Position numbers and translations under genes: made by a program. Under the pieces are notes generated by a model, which saw nothing but the letters and a program-made list of their open reading frames with translations, searched no databases and was not told the DNA's origin. A DNA stretch of 64,000 nt from CAZMGT01 sp964565895 (GTDB lineage: Bacteria > Armatimonadota > Zipacnadia > UBA1398 > CAZMGT01): assembly GCA_964565895.1 (NCBI GenBank), contig CAZMGT010000002.1:1-64000 (forward strand), written 5' to 3'. This document shows positions 1 through 8,450 of this stretch, in pieces. Position 1 is the stretch's first letter. Every line of letters begins with the position of its first letter.

Positions 1-6
1 CCTTGG

Positions 7-414
7 TCAGCCATTTCTGTGGCCCCGCTTTCGGCCGCCCACAGCGCGGATGGCGAAGTCCGGGCAGCGAAGTTCGCACATGCGGCAGCCGGTGCATTTC
101 TCCGGCGCGACCACCTGGGGCTGGCCGTCCTCGTCCGCGGCCAGCACGCCCTTCGGGCAAAAGGCAATGCAAATCCCGCAGCCCTTGCACCACTTGGTAA
201 ACACCGCGCGCGGGGGACCGCCCACATTTGTGTGCTCTTCGCTCACGCGGATCAATTCCTCGGTGCTCGAGCGCGCGGTTTTCTCCGCGGTGGCCACCGC
301 TGCGGGATTAGCCTCTCCTTGTTTTTTCTCTGGCGCAGATTTTGTGGCAAGCGCGGGGCGCTTAGGGTCTGCCTTGTCCTGTTTTTCCGGCTGAGGTTCG
401 CTCTTGCTGGGCAC
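7..414 (-). CDS. 4Fe-4S ferredoxin-type subunit, 2-oxoacid:acceptor oxidoreductase delta-like
   Basis: 135 aa. The C-terminal half carries two 4Fe-4S motifs, CKGCGICIAFCP and CTGCRMCELRCP, as in delta subunits (KorD/PorD) of 2-oxoglutarate or pyruvate:ferredoxin oxidoreductases. The first ~70 residues are a Pro/Lys/Glu/Ala-rich low-complexity linker. The GTG start at 414 is chosen because GGGGAGGGG lies 6 nt upstream; an in-frame ATG at 516 would add 34 residues with no function suggested. Its stop overlaps a new ATG at 14-12 (reading M-A-D-Q) that runs off the window, where the alpha subunit gene usually follows delta. That neighbour is inferred from only four codons. Likely role: electron transfer from oxidative 2-oxoacid decarboxylation to ferredoxin. 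Confidence 0.75.
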   Translation of the reverse strand: MPSKSEPQPEKQDKADPKRPALATKSAPEKKQGEANPAAVATAEKTARSSTEELIRVSEEHTNVGGPPRAVFTKWCKGCGICIAFCPKGVLAADEDGQPQVVAPEKCTGCRMCELRCPDFAIRAVGGRKRGHRNG

Positions 415-725
415 CTTACACCCCTCCCCGGGAGGCGCGACGGAGCACCGTTGGCATGGGCCAGCAGGGATGGAACGGCGGAGCACACCGGCCATGTGAG
501 GCACGAAAAACCGCACTCGGCGCCAGGCAAGCGATTGCGCGCACTTGCTTTTTCGCCAACCTTCCGCCGAATGCTCCGTCTAGCTCGGTCGAGTCGCGGG
601 TTGCACGGCTCAGGCCTAGCCTGCGGAGGTTCGACAGAGTTTGGCGGGCGCACGACGCGCCCGCTTAACTAACTATTCGACACCCTAGCCCGCCATCCTA
701 CAAGATTAACCGACCGCCGCCCGCC
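415..725. other. 311-bp intergenic region with a GC hairpin
   Basis: No coding frame with convincing composition is seen. The region separates sdhB from the ferredoxin gene. It holds a perfect 8-bp inverted repeat (GCGGGCGC, 5-nt loop, GCGCCCGC) at 644-664, about 60 nt past the sdhB stop. An AT-richer stretch at 664-710 lies between the hairpin and sdhB. No tRNA fold was recognised. Confidence 0.6.
644..664 (-). terminator. Hairpin downstream of sdhB
   Basis: Perfect 8-bp stem with a 5-nt loop, 62 nt beyond the sdhB stop in its direction of transcription. No U-tract follows, so it may be a weak terminator or an mRNA 3'-end stabiliser. It supports a boundary between the sdh operon and the ferredoxin gene. 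Confidence 0.4.
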
Positions 726-1589
726 CTATGTTCGCCCTTGCGCCTCGCTCGGCTCCCCCACCGTGCGCGGCGGGGGCTCGGGCACGTCCGGCCGGCGCTC
801 CGCGTGCTCCGGCGGCCCGCACAGCTCGGCGACGATCCGCCGCCGCAAGCGGAAGTAGTCGAGCACCAGCTCGCGCTTGAGCAACTGTATCGCCCGCGCG
901 GGATCCACGCCCTTTGGGCAAACGTTGGAGCACTCGCCCGCGTAGTGGCAGCTAAACACACCGCCCGGGCTGTCTACCACTTCCTTGCGGCTATCGAACC
1001 CCTCGTCGCGGCTGTCCGCGCAGTAGCGAAACGCCTGGGCCAGGGCCATGGGCCCGAGGTACTCCTCGAACGTGGCCACCGTGGGACAAGCCGAGACGCA
1101 CAGCCCGCAGCGAATGCAATAGCTAAACTGCAAATATGCTACGAGCTGCTCCGGCGATTGGAAATACTCGCCCGTGGGGTTCTCCAGCTCCTCCACGTCG
1201 CGCCGCTGAAGATAGGGCTGAACGGAGCGGTGCTTCTCGAAAAACAGCGTAAGGTCGGGCACTAAGTCGCGGATGATGTCGTAGTTGGGCATCGGAGCGA
1301 TGGTCAACACCTTGTCCGCCACTTGGAGGATCTGCGTGTTGCAAGCGAGCATCGGCTTGCCGTTAATGAGCATCCCGCACGAGCCGCACACGGCCATGCG
1401 GCAGGAGAAGCGGTAGGACAGGGTGGGGTCTTGCGTTTCCTTTAGCAGGTGCAGCCCGTCGAGCACGGTCATCCCCGGCTCGACGAGCAGCGTATACTTC
1501 TGCCGCCAGCGCGGGTTCTCCGCGCGCTCTGGGTCGTAGCGGTCGATGTAAACGGTAATCTCGCGTTTTTCCTGCCCCAGTTGGTCCAT
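726..1589 (-). CDS. sdhB: Succinate dehydrogenase/fumarate reductase iron-sulfur subunit
   Basis: 287 aa. The N-terminal plant-type [2Fe-2S] domain has CRMAVCGSCGMLINGKPMLAC-type spacing around residues 63-83. The C-terminal domain has CIRCGLCVSACP and CHYAGECSNVCP, the ligands for the 4Fe-4S and 3Fe-4S centres. It passes electrons from the SdhA flavin to the membrane quinone site. It is the last gene of an sdhA-C-D-B operon, 9 nt after the anchor gene. The ~35-residue C-terminal tail is Pro/Glu/Arg-rich, longer than in compact homologues. Whether the complex runs as dehydrogenase or fumarate reductase cannot be read from this subunit. Confidence 0.95.
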   Translation of the reverse strand: MDQLGQEKREITVYIDRYDPERAENPRWRQKYTLLVEPGMTVLDGLHLLKETQDPTLSYRFSCRMAVCGSCGMLINGKPMLACNTQILQVADKVLTIAPMPNYDIIRDLVPDLTLFFEKHRSVQPYLQRRDVEELENPTGEYFQSPEQLVAYLQFSYCIRCGLCVSACPTVATFEEYLGPMALAQAFRYCADSRDEGFDSRKEVVDSPGGVFSCHYAGECSNVCPKGVDPARAIQLLKRELVLDYFRLRRRIVAELCGPPEHAERRPDVPEPPPRTVGEPSEAQGRT

Positions 1590-1598
1590 TGTTTTTGA

Positions 1599-1973
1599 TC
1601 AACCGCCCGCGTGTGTGGTGTGCACGATAATGTTCGCCACGGCCCCCAACGCAAACAGGGCCAAACCAACGACGACAAGCGCGCCGCTGACAACCCGGCG
1701 CCACGCCGGGGGAAGGTTCAGCTCGAAAAGCAAAATTCGCGTGCCATATAGCCCGTGATAGAGCGCCGCGCCGAGGAGCACGATGTAGGACACGGTAAAG
1801 AACAAAATGCGCGCGCGGTGGACGACGTTTTCCCACGCCGTCGCCTCGTGCCCCGCGGGGTTCATAAACCCGACAAGGGCGTCGAAGTGCATCACGAGCA
1901 TGTGCAGCCCAAGCAGGACGAAAATCAGCGCGCCGGCGATAAGATGCCATGTCCAAAACCGCGACTCGCGCAT
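1599..1973 (-). CDS. sdhD: Succinate dehydrogenase membrane anchor subunit (SdhD-like)
   Basis: 124 aa with three hydrophobic segments (about residues 8-28, 57-80 and 95-117) and conserved-looking His residues (HLIAG, LHMLVMH, YHGLYG) of the kind that ligate heme b or border the quinone site. The ATG at 1973 is preferred because AGGTGAGGG precedes it by a few bases; a GTG at 1982 is the alternative. It abuts sdhC and precedes sdhB, so the identity rests on context plus the YHGLYGTR motif, which echoes FHGLNGLR in the sister anchor. Confidence 0.85.
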   Translation of the reverse strand: MRESRFWTWHLIAGALIFVLLGLHMLVMHFDALVGFMNPAGHEATAWENVVHRARILFFTVSYIVLLGAALYHGLYGTRILLFELNLPPAWRRVVSGALVVVGLALFALGAVANIIVHTTHAGG

Positions 1974-1982
1974 GTCCCTCAC

Positions 1983-2435
1983 CTAGTGCGGGCGGCCGAG
2001 TAGCAAAAAGTCGTAGCCGCCGAGCAAAATCACCGCTGCCGCGGCGAGCATGAGCAGCACAAGCAGCGGCCGCTGCACGTTAAGCGACGTGCGATAGGGA
2101 TACACCGGCTCCTCGGGCTTGCCCACGGCCCAGCCCAGCTCGACAAGAATCAGCCGCAGCCCGTTTAGCCCGTGAAAGGCAAACGCGGCGAGAACCAAAA
2201 ACTCGCCCACCTTAAACGGCGCCGCGGAGAACAAATTCATCCACCATTCCCACGTCGCCCGGCCCAGGGCGATGCTCGAGGTAACCACGATGTGCATGAG
2301 AAAATAGGCGAGAATGCCCAGGCCCGTTATCCGGTGCAGGGTATAGACGTAGCGCTCGATGCCCCAGCGGGCGCCAAACGCCCAGCCGATAATTCCCAGG
2401 CGGTGCCGAAATCGCTTGTGCTCCTGCTCGGCCAT
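1983..2435 (-). CDS. sdhC: Succinate dehydrogenase cytochrome b subunit (SdhC-like)
   Basis: 150 aa. The N-terminal LHRITGLGIL segment and the following MHIV are typical of SdhC/FrdC anchors, where the histidine is near heme b. Three transmembrane segments are visible (about 35-57, 75-98, 120-143), and FHGLNGLR sits before the middle of the protein. The ATG at 2435 lies 4 nt after the sdhA stop, and GGAGCGGAAG within the sdhA end serves as SD. Its partner anchor lies immediately downstream. Confidence 0.9.
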   Translation of the reverse strand: MAEQEHKRFRHRLGIIGWAFGARWGIERYVYTLHRITGLGILAYFLMHIVVTSSIALGRATWEWWMNLFSAAPFKVGEFLVLAAFAFHGLNGLRLILVELGWAVGKPEEPVYPYRTSLNVQRPLLVLLMLAAAAVILLGGYDFLLLGRPH

Positions 2436-2439
2436 CTTC

Positions 2440-4158
2440 TCAGTACTTCCGCTCCACCGGCTTCCACTTGGTAATTTTCACCGGCTTATAGTCGATCTGC
2501 GGCCCCTGCTCGCTCCAGCGCACGAGGGTATGCTTGAGGAAATTGTCGTCGTCGCGCTTGGGATAGTCAAGCTGGGCGTGCGCCCCGCGCGACTCCTTGC
2601 GCGCCAGCGCGGCGACGATGATTACCTCCGCTAGGTCGAGCAGGTTTTCGATCTCCAGCGCATGCTGCAGGTTCGTGTTATACACGCGGCGCTTGTCTTT
2701 AATGGTAATCTTGCCGAAGCGTTCTTTAAGCTCGCGCACCTTGCCCAGCGCGGTGTTTAAGCCCTCCGTCGTGCGAAATACGCCCACGTAGTGATCCATA
2801 ATCTCGCGCAGCTCGCGGCGAATGTCATAGGGGTTCTCGCCGCCGTCGCGTCCAAGCACATCGTCGTAAATTCTCTTATATTCCTCTTCGGCAACGCCCC
2901 GGGGCATGTCGGGCAGCGGGGGGTTCTTGCGCAGGTACTTTGCGACCTCAGCGCCGGTAATCGTTCCCCAAACAAGGCACTCTGCGGTAGAGTTGCACCC
3001 CAGACGGTTCGCCCCGTGCACCGAGATGCAGGCGACCTCGCCCGCGGCCCAGATTCCCTGCACGGCCGTCGCCCCGGTGAGATCGGCCTCAATGCCGCCC
3101 ATCGAGTAGTGAGCGACAGGGCGCACGGGAATGGGCTTTTCGATGGGGTCTAGCCCGAGGAACTTCATGCACACCTCGCGGATAAGCGGCAGCCTGCGGT
3201 TTATCTTCTCCGCGCCCAGGTGCGTGAGGTCCAAGTGCAGGTAGTTCAGCCCGCGCGGGCCCTCAAACCCGCGGCCCTCGTTAATCTCGGTCATCATGGA
3301 GCGCGAGACAATATCGCGCGGGGCAAGCTCCATCATCCCCGGGGCATACTTTTCCATGAACCGCTCGCCGCGCGCGTTAATGAGATACCCCCCCTCGCCG
3401 CGGCAGCCCTCGGTCATGAGGATCCCCGAGGGGACCAGCCCAGTGGGGTGAAACTGGATAAACTCCGGGTCCTCCAAAGCAAGGCCCGCGCGATAGGCCA
3501 TCGCCTGGCCGTCGCCGGTGACCGTTTGCGAATAGGTGGTAAACCCATACAGCGTCCCCAAGCCGCCGCTGGCGATAATCAGCGCCTTGGCGCACAGCGT
3601 GAGAAACTCGCCGCCGGTCATGTCGATCGCCAAAAGGCCGCGAAACTCGCCCTCGTGGACAACGATCTTCGTGACGAACACCTCGGAATAAAGAGCGACG
3701 TTTTGGTGCTTAAGCAGCGTGTCATAAAGCGTTTGCATTTCGAAAAAGCCGGTTTTGTCCGCGGCCATCGTTGCTCGGGGGAAGCTGTGGCCGCCGAACG
3801 GCCGCTGCCACATTCGCCCGTCGTCGCGACGCGACCAGGGAAGACCCCAGTGCTCGAGCTGGCGGATCTCCAGCGGGCAACGCTCGACGAAGTGATCTAC
3901 GGCGTCCTGGTCGGCGAGGAAGTCCGAGCCCTTGATCGTGTCCCAGGAGTGAAGCTCCAGGCTATCGCCCTCCTCGGGGCGCAACACGGCCCCCGTGCCG
4001 CCCTCCGCGCAGACCGAGTGCGAGCGCATCACCTGAACCTTGGACACGAGCCCAATGTCCGCCGCGCCCTGCATCGAGCGCGCGATCTCCAGCGCCGCGC
4101 GGAGGCCGGCGAGGCCCGACCCGAGGATTAGCACATCGTGGTTCCGTACCGTAGGCAT
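2440..4158 (-). CDS. sdhA: Succinate dehydrogenase/fumarate reductase flavoprotein subunit
   Basis: 572 aa from the ATG at 4158 (AGGA upstream); a longer frame to 4197 adds a non-conserved N-terminus. The FAD-binding GSGLAGLRAA lies near the N-terminus. RSHSVCAEGG holds the histidine that covalently binds FAD in this family. HPTGLVPSG and EGCRGEGG belong to the dicarboxylate site, and GANRLGCNSTAEC is the C-terminal FAD motif. It oxidises succinate to fumarate. It is first in its operon, giving the order A-C-D-B rather than C-D-A-B or C-A-B. An A/T palindrome at 4250-4264 lies ~95 bp upstream. Confidence 0.95.
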   Translation of the reverse strand: MPTVRNHDVLILGSGLAGLRAALEIARSMQGAADIGLVSKVQVMRSHSVCAEGGTGAVLRPEEGDSLELHSWDTIKGSDFLADQDAVDHFVERCPLEIRQLEHWGLPWSRRDDGRMWQRPFGGHSFPRATMAADKTGFFEMQTLYDTLLKHQNVALYSEVFVTKIVVHEGEFRGLLAIDMTGGEFLTLCAKALIIASGGLGTLYGFTTYSQTVTGDGQAMAYRAGLALEDPEFIQFHPTGLVPSGILMTEGCRGEGGYLINARGERFMEKYAPGMMELAPRDIVSRSMMTEINEGRGFEGPRGLNYLHLDLTHLGAEKINRRLPLIREVCMKFLGLDPIEKPIPVRPVAHYSMGGIEADLTGATAVQGIWAAGEVACISVHGANRLGCNSTAECLVWGTITGAEVAKYLRKNPPLPDMPRGVAEEEYKRIYDDVLGRDGGENPYDIRRELREIMDHYVGVFRTTEGLNTALGKVRELKERFGKITIKDKRRVYNTNLQHALEIENLLDLAEVIIVAALARKESRGAHAQLDYPKRDDDNFLKHTLVRWSEQGPQIDYKPVKITKWKPVERKY

Positions 4159-4249
4159 CAGTTGAGGTGTCCTACACAAGCGAAGCGGCCAGCCCAAGGC
4201 CGACCGACAGAGGTTGCTTCGGCAAGCCCCGCGTCAGTCCTTCGTGCGG

Positions 4250-4264
4250 GCAAAAAATTTTTGC
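4250..4264. promoter_or_regulatory. A/T-rich palindrome upstream of sdhA
   Basis: A 15-bp sequence with a GC...GC frame around six A and five T residues, inside very GC-rich DNA, between the comEC stop and the sdhA start. It could be an UP element or binding site for the sdh promoter, or a U-tract after comEC. No convincing -35/-10 pair was identified. Confidence 0.25.
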
Positions 4265-4325
4265 GCGCGCCGCCCCGTGGCCGCCATCGCCCGCTGTGAT
4301 TAACTCCGGCCAGCGTTTGGGCCCT

Positions 4326-5900
4326 TTATCCGTCGCCCAGGTCTTTTTCTGCACGCGCATTATGCCCTGGCGCGCGGCGCGCGCTAAGCCAGAGCACTGC
4401 CGCGCGGTGCCCCCCGACAACCACTGCCCACCAGGCGAAGATCGCCGGCCAGCTCGCAGTGACGCGCTCCAGACAGGCCCCGGGCAGGTTGGCGAACCAC
4501 GCCGCAGAGCGCACGAGCAGCTCCCCCAGCCAGCTCGCCAGCCAAAGCAGCGGATACGCCGCCCATTCGCCCAGCCACACCACCGCCGACGCCGAAAGCC
4601 CGAGCACTGTCATAAGCCAGGCCACGGGCACGGCAACGATGTTCGCGGCAATGCCCACGAGCGACACGCGGTGGAAGTAATGGGCGATCAGCGGCGCGGT
4701 CATCAGCCACGCGCCGAGCGAGGTCATTAAGCAAATCTTCGCCCCGCGCCAGAGCTGGCGCAGGCCATACTCCGCCGCTCCACGAGGCACAGGGTCGGTT
4801 AGCCCCGGCCAGTGGAGGACGAACAAAATAATGCCCACCACGGCGGCCACGGAGAGCTGAAAGCCGACGTCGAACAGGTTCGCCGGGTCGGAAAGGATGA
4901 TGAGCACCGCCGCCGCAGCAAGGGCGGCAACAATGTCGTAGTCTCTGCGAAAGCGCAGCGCGGCCATCAGGAGCAGGGCCATAATCGTCGCCCGGGTGAT
5001 CGATGCCTCGCCAAAGGCGAGGCAGGCATAGCCGAGCACCGCCGCCGCGGAAAGCGCCACCTGCAGCCCCAAAGGGAGGCGCGAGCGGGCGCACAGCATA
5101 AGCACCAAAAATGCCACCAGCGTAACCTGGCTGCCGGAGACGACGAGCACGTGGACCGTCCCCGCGCGGCGGAAGTGGTCCACGATCTGCCGGGGCAGGG
5201 CGCCGCTGCGCACGCCGTAGGCCGTCGCCATGAGGAGGTCGGTGGCCAGGGTGGGGTTGGCGCGGGGCATCGCTTGGCGCAGGCGCTCGCGAATTAGCGC
5301 GCGAGCGCGGGCCCCCCAGGCGTTGGGCGAGGGCAGGGGAGCGGCCAGCGGGCGCGAGATTTGCGCATACTTAAGCGAGACAAACGCCTTGCGCTTAAGC
5401 CGCAAAAAACGCCGCAGGTCAAACTGCCCGGGATTGGTCGCCCGCGGGGGCTCAACGAGCGTGCCATATGCGGCGATGGGGTCGCCGAGCTGTGCGGGGA
5501 GCGGGTTCCAGGCCTCGATGTTAGCGTGCCCTTCCGCGCGATACCACATCCCATCTATGCGGACCCACTCCACGGACATGGAGAACGCCGCCCAGGGGCG
5601 GTCGCCGGGGACGGGCTCGTCGCACCAGCCGACAACAACTACCCGCTTGCCCAAGGGCAGGTGCGACAGGTCGCGCGCGGGCGGGAGCATGCGCACGGCG
5701 CAGTACGCGGCAGCGACGAACACCGCCGCGACAGCGATCGCCGGGCCGGCAAGGCGCGCGCAGCGCACGTGGCACGCCGCGGCGAGGCCCAGGGCCAGTG
5801 CGCCGAGGGCCACCCATGCGCCGAGGGGAAGCACGGGGTAATACCCCAGCGCAGTGCCCAGGGCGAACGCAGCGGCAATGGCGACCAGCGGGCGGCTCAT
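4326..5900 (-). CDS. ComEC/Rec2-family membrane protein, short form
   Basis: 524 aa. The N-terminus has three hydrophobic helices followed by a soluble OB-fold-like part (DUF4131 type). From ~residue 205 comes the multi-spanning Competence domain, with TAYGVRSG...GTVHVLVVSGSQV. In ComEC this loop normally reads SGLHV; here the LH pair is SQ. The C-terminal metallo-beta-lactamase-like nuclease domain of full-length ComEC (usually 700-800 aa) is absent, and the protein ends after the last membrane segments. Likely role: DNA-uptake channel, or a related channel that lost the nuclease. ATGA overlap with pth. Confidence 0.8.
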   Translation of the reverse strand: MSRPLVAIAAAFALGTALGYYPVLPLGAWVALGALALGLAAACHVRCARLAGPAIAVAAVFVAAAYCAVRMLPPARDLSHLPLGKRVVVVGWCDEPVPGDRPWAAFSMSVEWVRIDGMWYRAEGHANIEAWNPLPAQLGDPIAAYGTLVEPPRATNPGQFDLRRFLRLKRKAFVSLKYAQISRPLAAPLPSPNAWGARARALIRERLRQAMPRANPTLATDLLMATAYGVRSGALPRQIVDHFRRAGTVHVLVVSGSQVTLVAFLVLMLCARSRLPLGLQVALSAAAVLGYACLAFGEASITRATIMALLLMAALRFRRDYDIVAALAAAAVLIILSDPANLFDVGFQLSVAAVVGIILFVLHWPGLTDPVPRGAAEYGLRQLWRGAKICLMTSLGAWLMTAPLIAHYFHRVSLVGIAANIVAVPVAWLMTVLGLSASAVVWLGEWAAYPLLWLASWLGELLVRSAAWFANLPGACLERVTASWPAIFAWWAVVVGGHRAAVLWLSARRAPGHNARAEKDLGDG

Positions 5901-6463
5901 GTGCGCGGGGTGTTGTAGCGGCTCATCGTCCGCTCGACGCCCTCTTCTAGCCAGGAGACGACGGCCTCGGCAGCCTTATCCAACTGGGGAAGCAGCGCGG
6001 CAAGCTCGTCTTCGGAAAACCGGCTTAGGACGTAAGTCTGCAGGGGGACGCCCGGGGCGCGGCCGATGCCGATGCGCAGCCGCGGAAACTCCCTGCTCCC
6101 CAGGCGAGAGATAATCGACTCCAGGCCGCGGTGGCCGCCGGAGCTCCCCGCGGGCCTCAGCCGCAGCCGGCCCAACTCCAAGTTTACATCGTCGCACACG
6201 ACGAGCAGGTCGCGCAGCTCCAGCCGGAAAAAGTGAACCATCAGCCGCACGGACTCGCCGCTCAGATTAACGTAGGTCAGGGGCTTAGCGAGGACGACCT
6301 TGTGCTCGCCGTGCCACCCCTCGCCCACCTCCGCGCGCCAGTTTTTGTGCGAAAAGGCAATGCCCAGCCGCTCGGCCACGCGCTCCACCACGGAAAAACC
6401 CACGTTGTGGCGCGTGCCCACATAGCGCCCCCCGGGGTTGCCCAAGCCAACGACGAGCTTCAT
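5897..6463 (-). CDS. pth: Peptidyl-tRNA hydrolase
   Basis: 188 aa from the ATG at 6463, giving MKLVVGLGNPG, the canonical start. The frame is open 32 codons further upstream, but that stretch is Gln/Glu-rich and not family-like. TRHNVGF holds the catalytic histidine, and the VCDDVNLELGRLRLRP and GSSGGHRGLESII blocks are intact. It recycles peptidyl-tRNAs that drop off ribosomes. The stop overlaps the comEC start (ATGA), implying translational coupling. Confidence 0.95.
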   Translation of the reverse strand: MKLVVGLGNPGGRYVGTRHNVGFSVVERVAERLGIAFSHKNWRAEVGEGWHGEHKVVLAKPLTYVNLSGESVRLMVHFFRLELRDLLVVCDDVNLELGRLRLRPAGSSGGHRGLESIISRLGSREFPRLRIGIGRAPGVPLQTYVLSRFSEDELAALLPQLDKAAEAVVSWLEEGVERTMSRYNTPRT

Positions 6464-6590
6464 CTGCGCGCCGCTCCCGCTCTGCCTCTCCTGGTTCATT
6501 TCCGCTTGCTTGTTCTCCTGCCGCGCGGGGGGCGAAAGAGGGGCCACAGCCTGGGCCACGACGTTTGCGGGATCCTACGACAGCCGCCGT

Positions 6591-7388
6591 CTACTGCCCG
6601 CGGATATCGCGGATAAGAGCAATGTCCTCGCTTAGGCGCTGCTCCACAGGGGCGTCGGAGAAATCCTCGAAGCTGAGGAAGCCGTCGAACCCCGCCGCGG
6701 CGAGGTCCTGGGCCACCTCGAGCCAGTCTACGATGCCCTCGCGCACCGGCGTCCAGCGGCAGCGCCATGTGCCCTCCTCATCGCGAAACCAGCCGGCGTT
6801 CTTTACGTGAACGTGCGCCAGGTGGGGGCCGAGAATTTGCACGCCCAGGCGATAGTTCTCGTATCCCTCGTGGACCATATTGCCCGGGTCATAAATAACG
6901 CCGACGAGCTCCGGGGGAAAGTCACCGACGATCGCCTTCGCGAGCGAGGCGCTACACGCGATGTTTCCGTGATGCGTCTCGATGCACGCCTTGACGCCGG
7001 TGCGCTCGCATAGGGGGAGGAGAGCGTCGAGGTCCGCCTTGGTCTGGTCGAGCAGCTTAAAGTAGTTGTCGCCGCGGGCAAAGCGCGGGACGGCGACGCG
7101 CACAAGGTTCGCCTCCACGGCAGCCGCGGCATAAAACACCGCGACAAGCTCGGGGTCGGAGGGGGCAAGATATGTGGACAACGCGCAAATGTCCAGGCCG
7201 TTGCTTGCGCACAGCTCGTAAACCTGTCCCGCTAACTGCTCCACCTGGGCAAGGGGGATATGCCAGCTCTCGTGCACTCTCCACTCGATGCCGTCGAACC
7301 CATATGCTCTAACCAGTTCGGCTGCCTGCTGTAACCCATATCCCTCTCCAAGCATCACGGTAAACACCGCAGCCTTCGTATTTGCCAT
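6591..7388 (-). CDS. Sugar phosphate isomerase/epimerase, xylose-isomerase-like TIM barrel
   Basis: About 265 aa of the AP-endonuclease-2/xylose-isomerase-like TIM-barrel fold: GFDGIEWR near the N-terminus, CIETHHGN mid-protein, GVIYDPGNM, HVHVKN and the C-terminal FLSFEDFS. These strands carry acidic and His residues that bind a divalent metal in this superfamily. The exact sugar or cyclitol substrate cannot be read. The start is uncertain: ATG 7388 fits the fold, GTG 7400 follows GGAGAGAGG, and ATG 7424 lies hard against a run of G. Monocistronic, 127 bp upstream of pth. Confidence 0.75.
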   Translation of the reverse strand: MANTKAAVFTVMLGEGYGLQQAAELVRAYGFDGIEWRVHESWHIPLAQVEQLAGQVYELCASNGLDICALSTYLAPSDPELVAVFYAAAAVEANLVRVAVPRFARGDNYFKLLDQTKADLDALLPLCERTGVKACIETHHGNIACSASLAKAIVGDFPPELVGVIYDPGNMVHEGYENYRLGVQILGPHLAHVHVKNAGWFRDEEGTWRCRWTPVREGIVDWLEVAQDLAAAGFDGFLSFEDFSDAPVEQRLSEDIALIRDIRGQ

Positions 7389-7799
7389 GTGCCACAGCAC
7401 CAGCCTCTCTCCAGTGTTTCGCATTCCCCCCTGCTGCTCATCATGGCAAACGAATAACAGGGCACGAAAAGGCGCTGGAAAAAAACACACCGCCACGCCC
7501 TACTGTTTAGCGCGGCGAAGAAGGGAAGACGTAAACAACCGTCCGGCACATGCCCGTGCCGGAACAGCAGCCGTCGGGAAACCCTTCCACTACGCGCAAT
7601 AAGAGAATCGCCGGGCGGGTCCCGGACTTTCTGATCTGGCGCGGCGCCCCAGCTATTCTCTCGCTCTATTTCGGCGGCTGGATAATGGTTCCTTGCTCGC
7701 CCGTGCGATTTTTCCTTTTGGTTCCTTTTTCACCCGCTAGTTAACCAATTCACCACGCTCTCACCACAAATCCCTCACCACTAAGACACGGGCCAGCCC
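7389..7799. other. 411-bp intergenic region with short repeats
   Basis: No gene is seen apart from the possible N-terminal extension of the isomerase below 7424. The region contains a 7-bp perfect hairpin at 7543-7562 (CCGGCAC/GTGCCGG), a direct repeat TGGTTCCTT at 7686 and 7719 (33 bp apart), and three copies of TCACCAC at 7750, 7761 and 7775. The stretch 7680-7790 is clearly lower in GC than the surrounding DNA. Confidence 0.6.
7543..7562. repeat. 7-bp inverted repeat upstream of the isomerase gene
   Basis: CCGGCAC, six bases, GTGCCGG. It lies ~155 bp upstream of the isomerase start in its 5' region and has no T-run on either side, so it reads better as an operator-like or 5'-UTR structure than as a terminator. 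Confidence 0.4.
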
Positions 7800-8354
7800 C
7801 TAGCGCCGAAAATACTTTAGCTTAGACAACGGCCAAATGCGACAGATCACCAGCCCCGTAACATGCTCGTAGCTCACCGGCCCATAGTCGCGCGAGTCCT
7901 CGCTGTGGTTGCGGTTGTCACCCATGACATAGACGTGGCCCTCGGGCACGGTGAGCGGGCCATAGGGCCGCTCGGCGATCATCGGCTCCTTGACGTAGCT
8001 CTCCTCGCACCGCCTGCCGTTCACGTAGAGGTGGCCGCGCGCGATATATAGGCGATCCCCAGCGACGGCAACTACACGCTTGACGGCGATCGTCCCGTTG
8101 CCCGGCTCAACGACGACGATATCGCCTCGCTGCGGGCTCATCGCCGGATAAGGATGCTTTAACGCAATGAGCCGATCGGAGTCTTGCAGCGTGGGCTCCA
8201 TCGAGTCGCCGAGGACGATTACTGAGTCATAGGTCGTCTCGCGCAGGTACAGGACAAGGCCGCAAAAGCCGATGACGAAAACGACCAGCGCCCACTGCGC
8301 CACCTGACGCGGCCGCACCTTACGCTCGGGGCGCACAGTGATCGTTTGCGTCAC
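7800..8354 (-). CDS. lepB: Signal peptidase I
   Basis: 184 aa, S26 family. One N-terminal membrane segment (about residues 20-40) is followed by GDSMEPTL with the catalytic Ser, KRVVAVAGD with the general-base Lys, and GDNRNHSEDSRDYG. It cleaves signal peptides of exported proteins on the outer face of the cytoplasmic membrane. The GTG at 8354 is selected because GGGAGGAG lies 7 nt upstream; a frame open to 8375 lacks an SD. Located 96 bp after the corrinoid protein gene. Confidence 0.93.
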   Translation of the reverse strand: MTQTITVRPERKVRPRQVAQWALVVFVIGFCGLVLYLRETTYDSVIVLGDSMEPTLQDSDRLIALKHPYPAMSPQRGDIVVVEPGNGTIAVKRVVAVAGDRLYIARGHLYVNGRRCEESYVKEPMIAERPYGPLTVPEGHVYVMGDNRNHSEDSRDYGPVSYEHVTGLVICRIWPLSKLKYFRR

Positions 8355-8450
8355 CGCTCTGCTCCTCCCGGGCAAAAGCGCTGCGGGCCGCGATCCGCAG
8401 GGACCAGCGGCCCACAGTGTACAACGAATTCTATTGCGTGCGGGGTCCGC

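Noticed and set aside
7..516. ATG at 516 as the start of the ferredoxin-type subunit
   Set aside because: The GTG at 414 has a strong SD at proper spacing. The extra N-terminus has no family support.
601..660. A tRNA-like GGTTCGA T-loop in the intergenic region
   Set aside because: The bases around it cannot form a T-stem, and no acceptor or anticodon arm is present.
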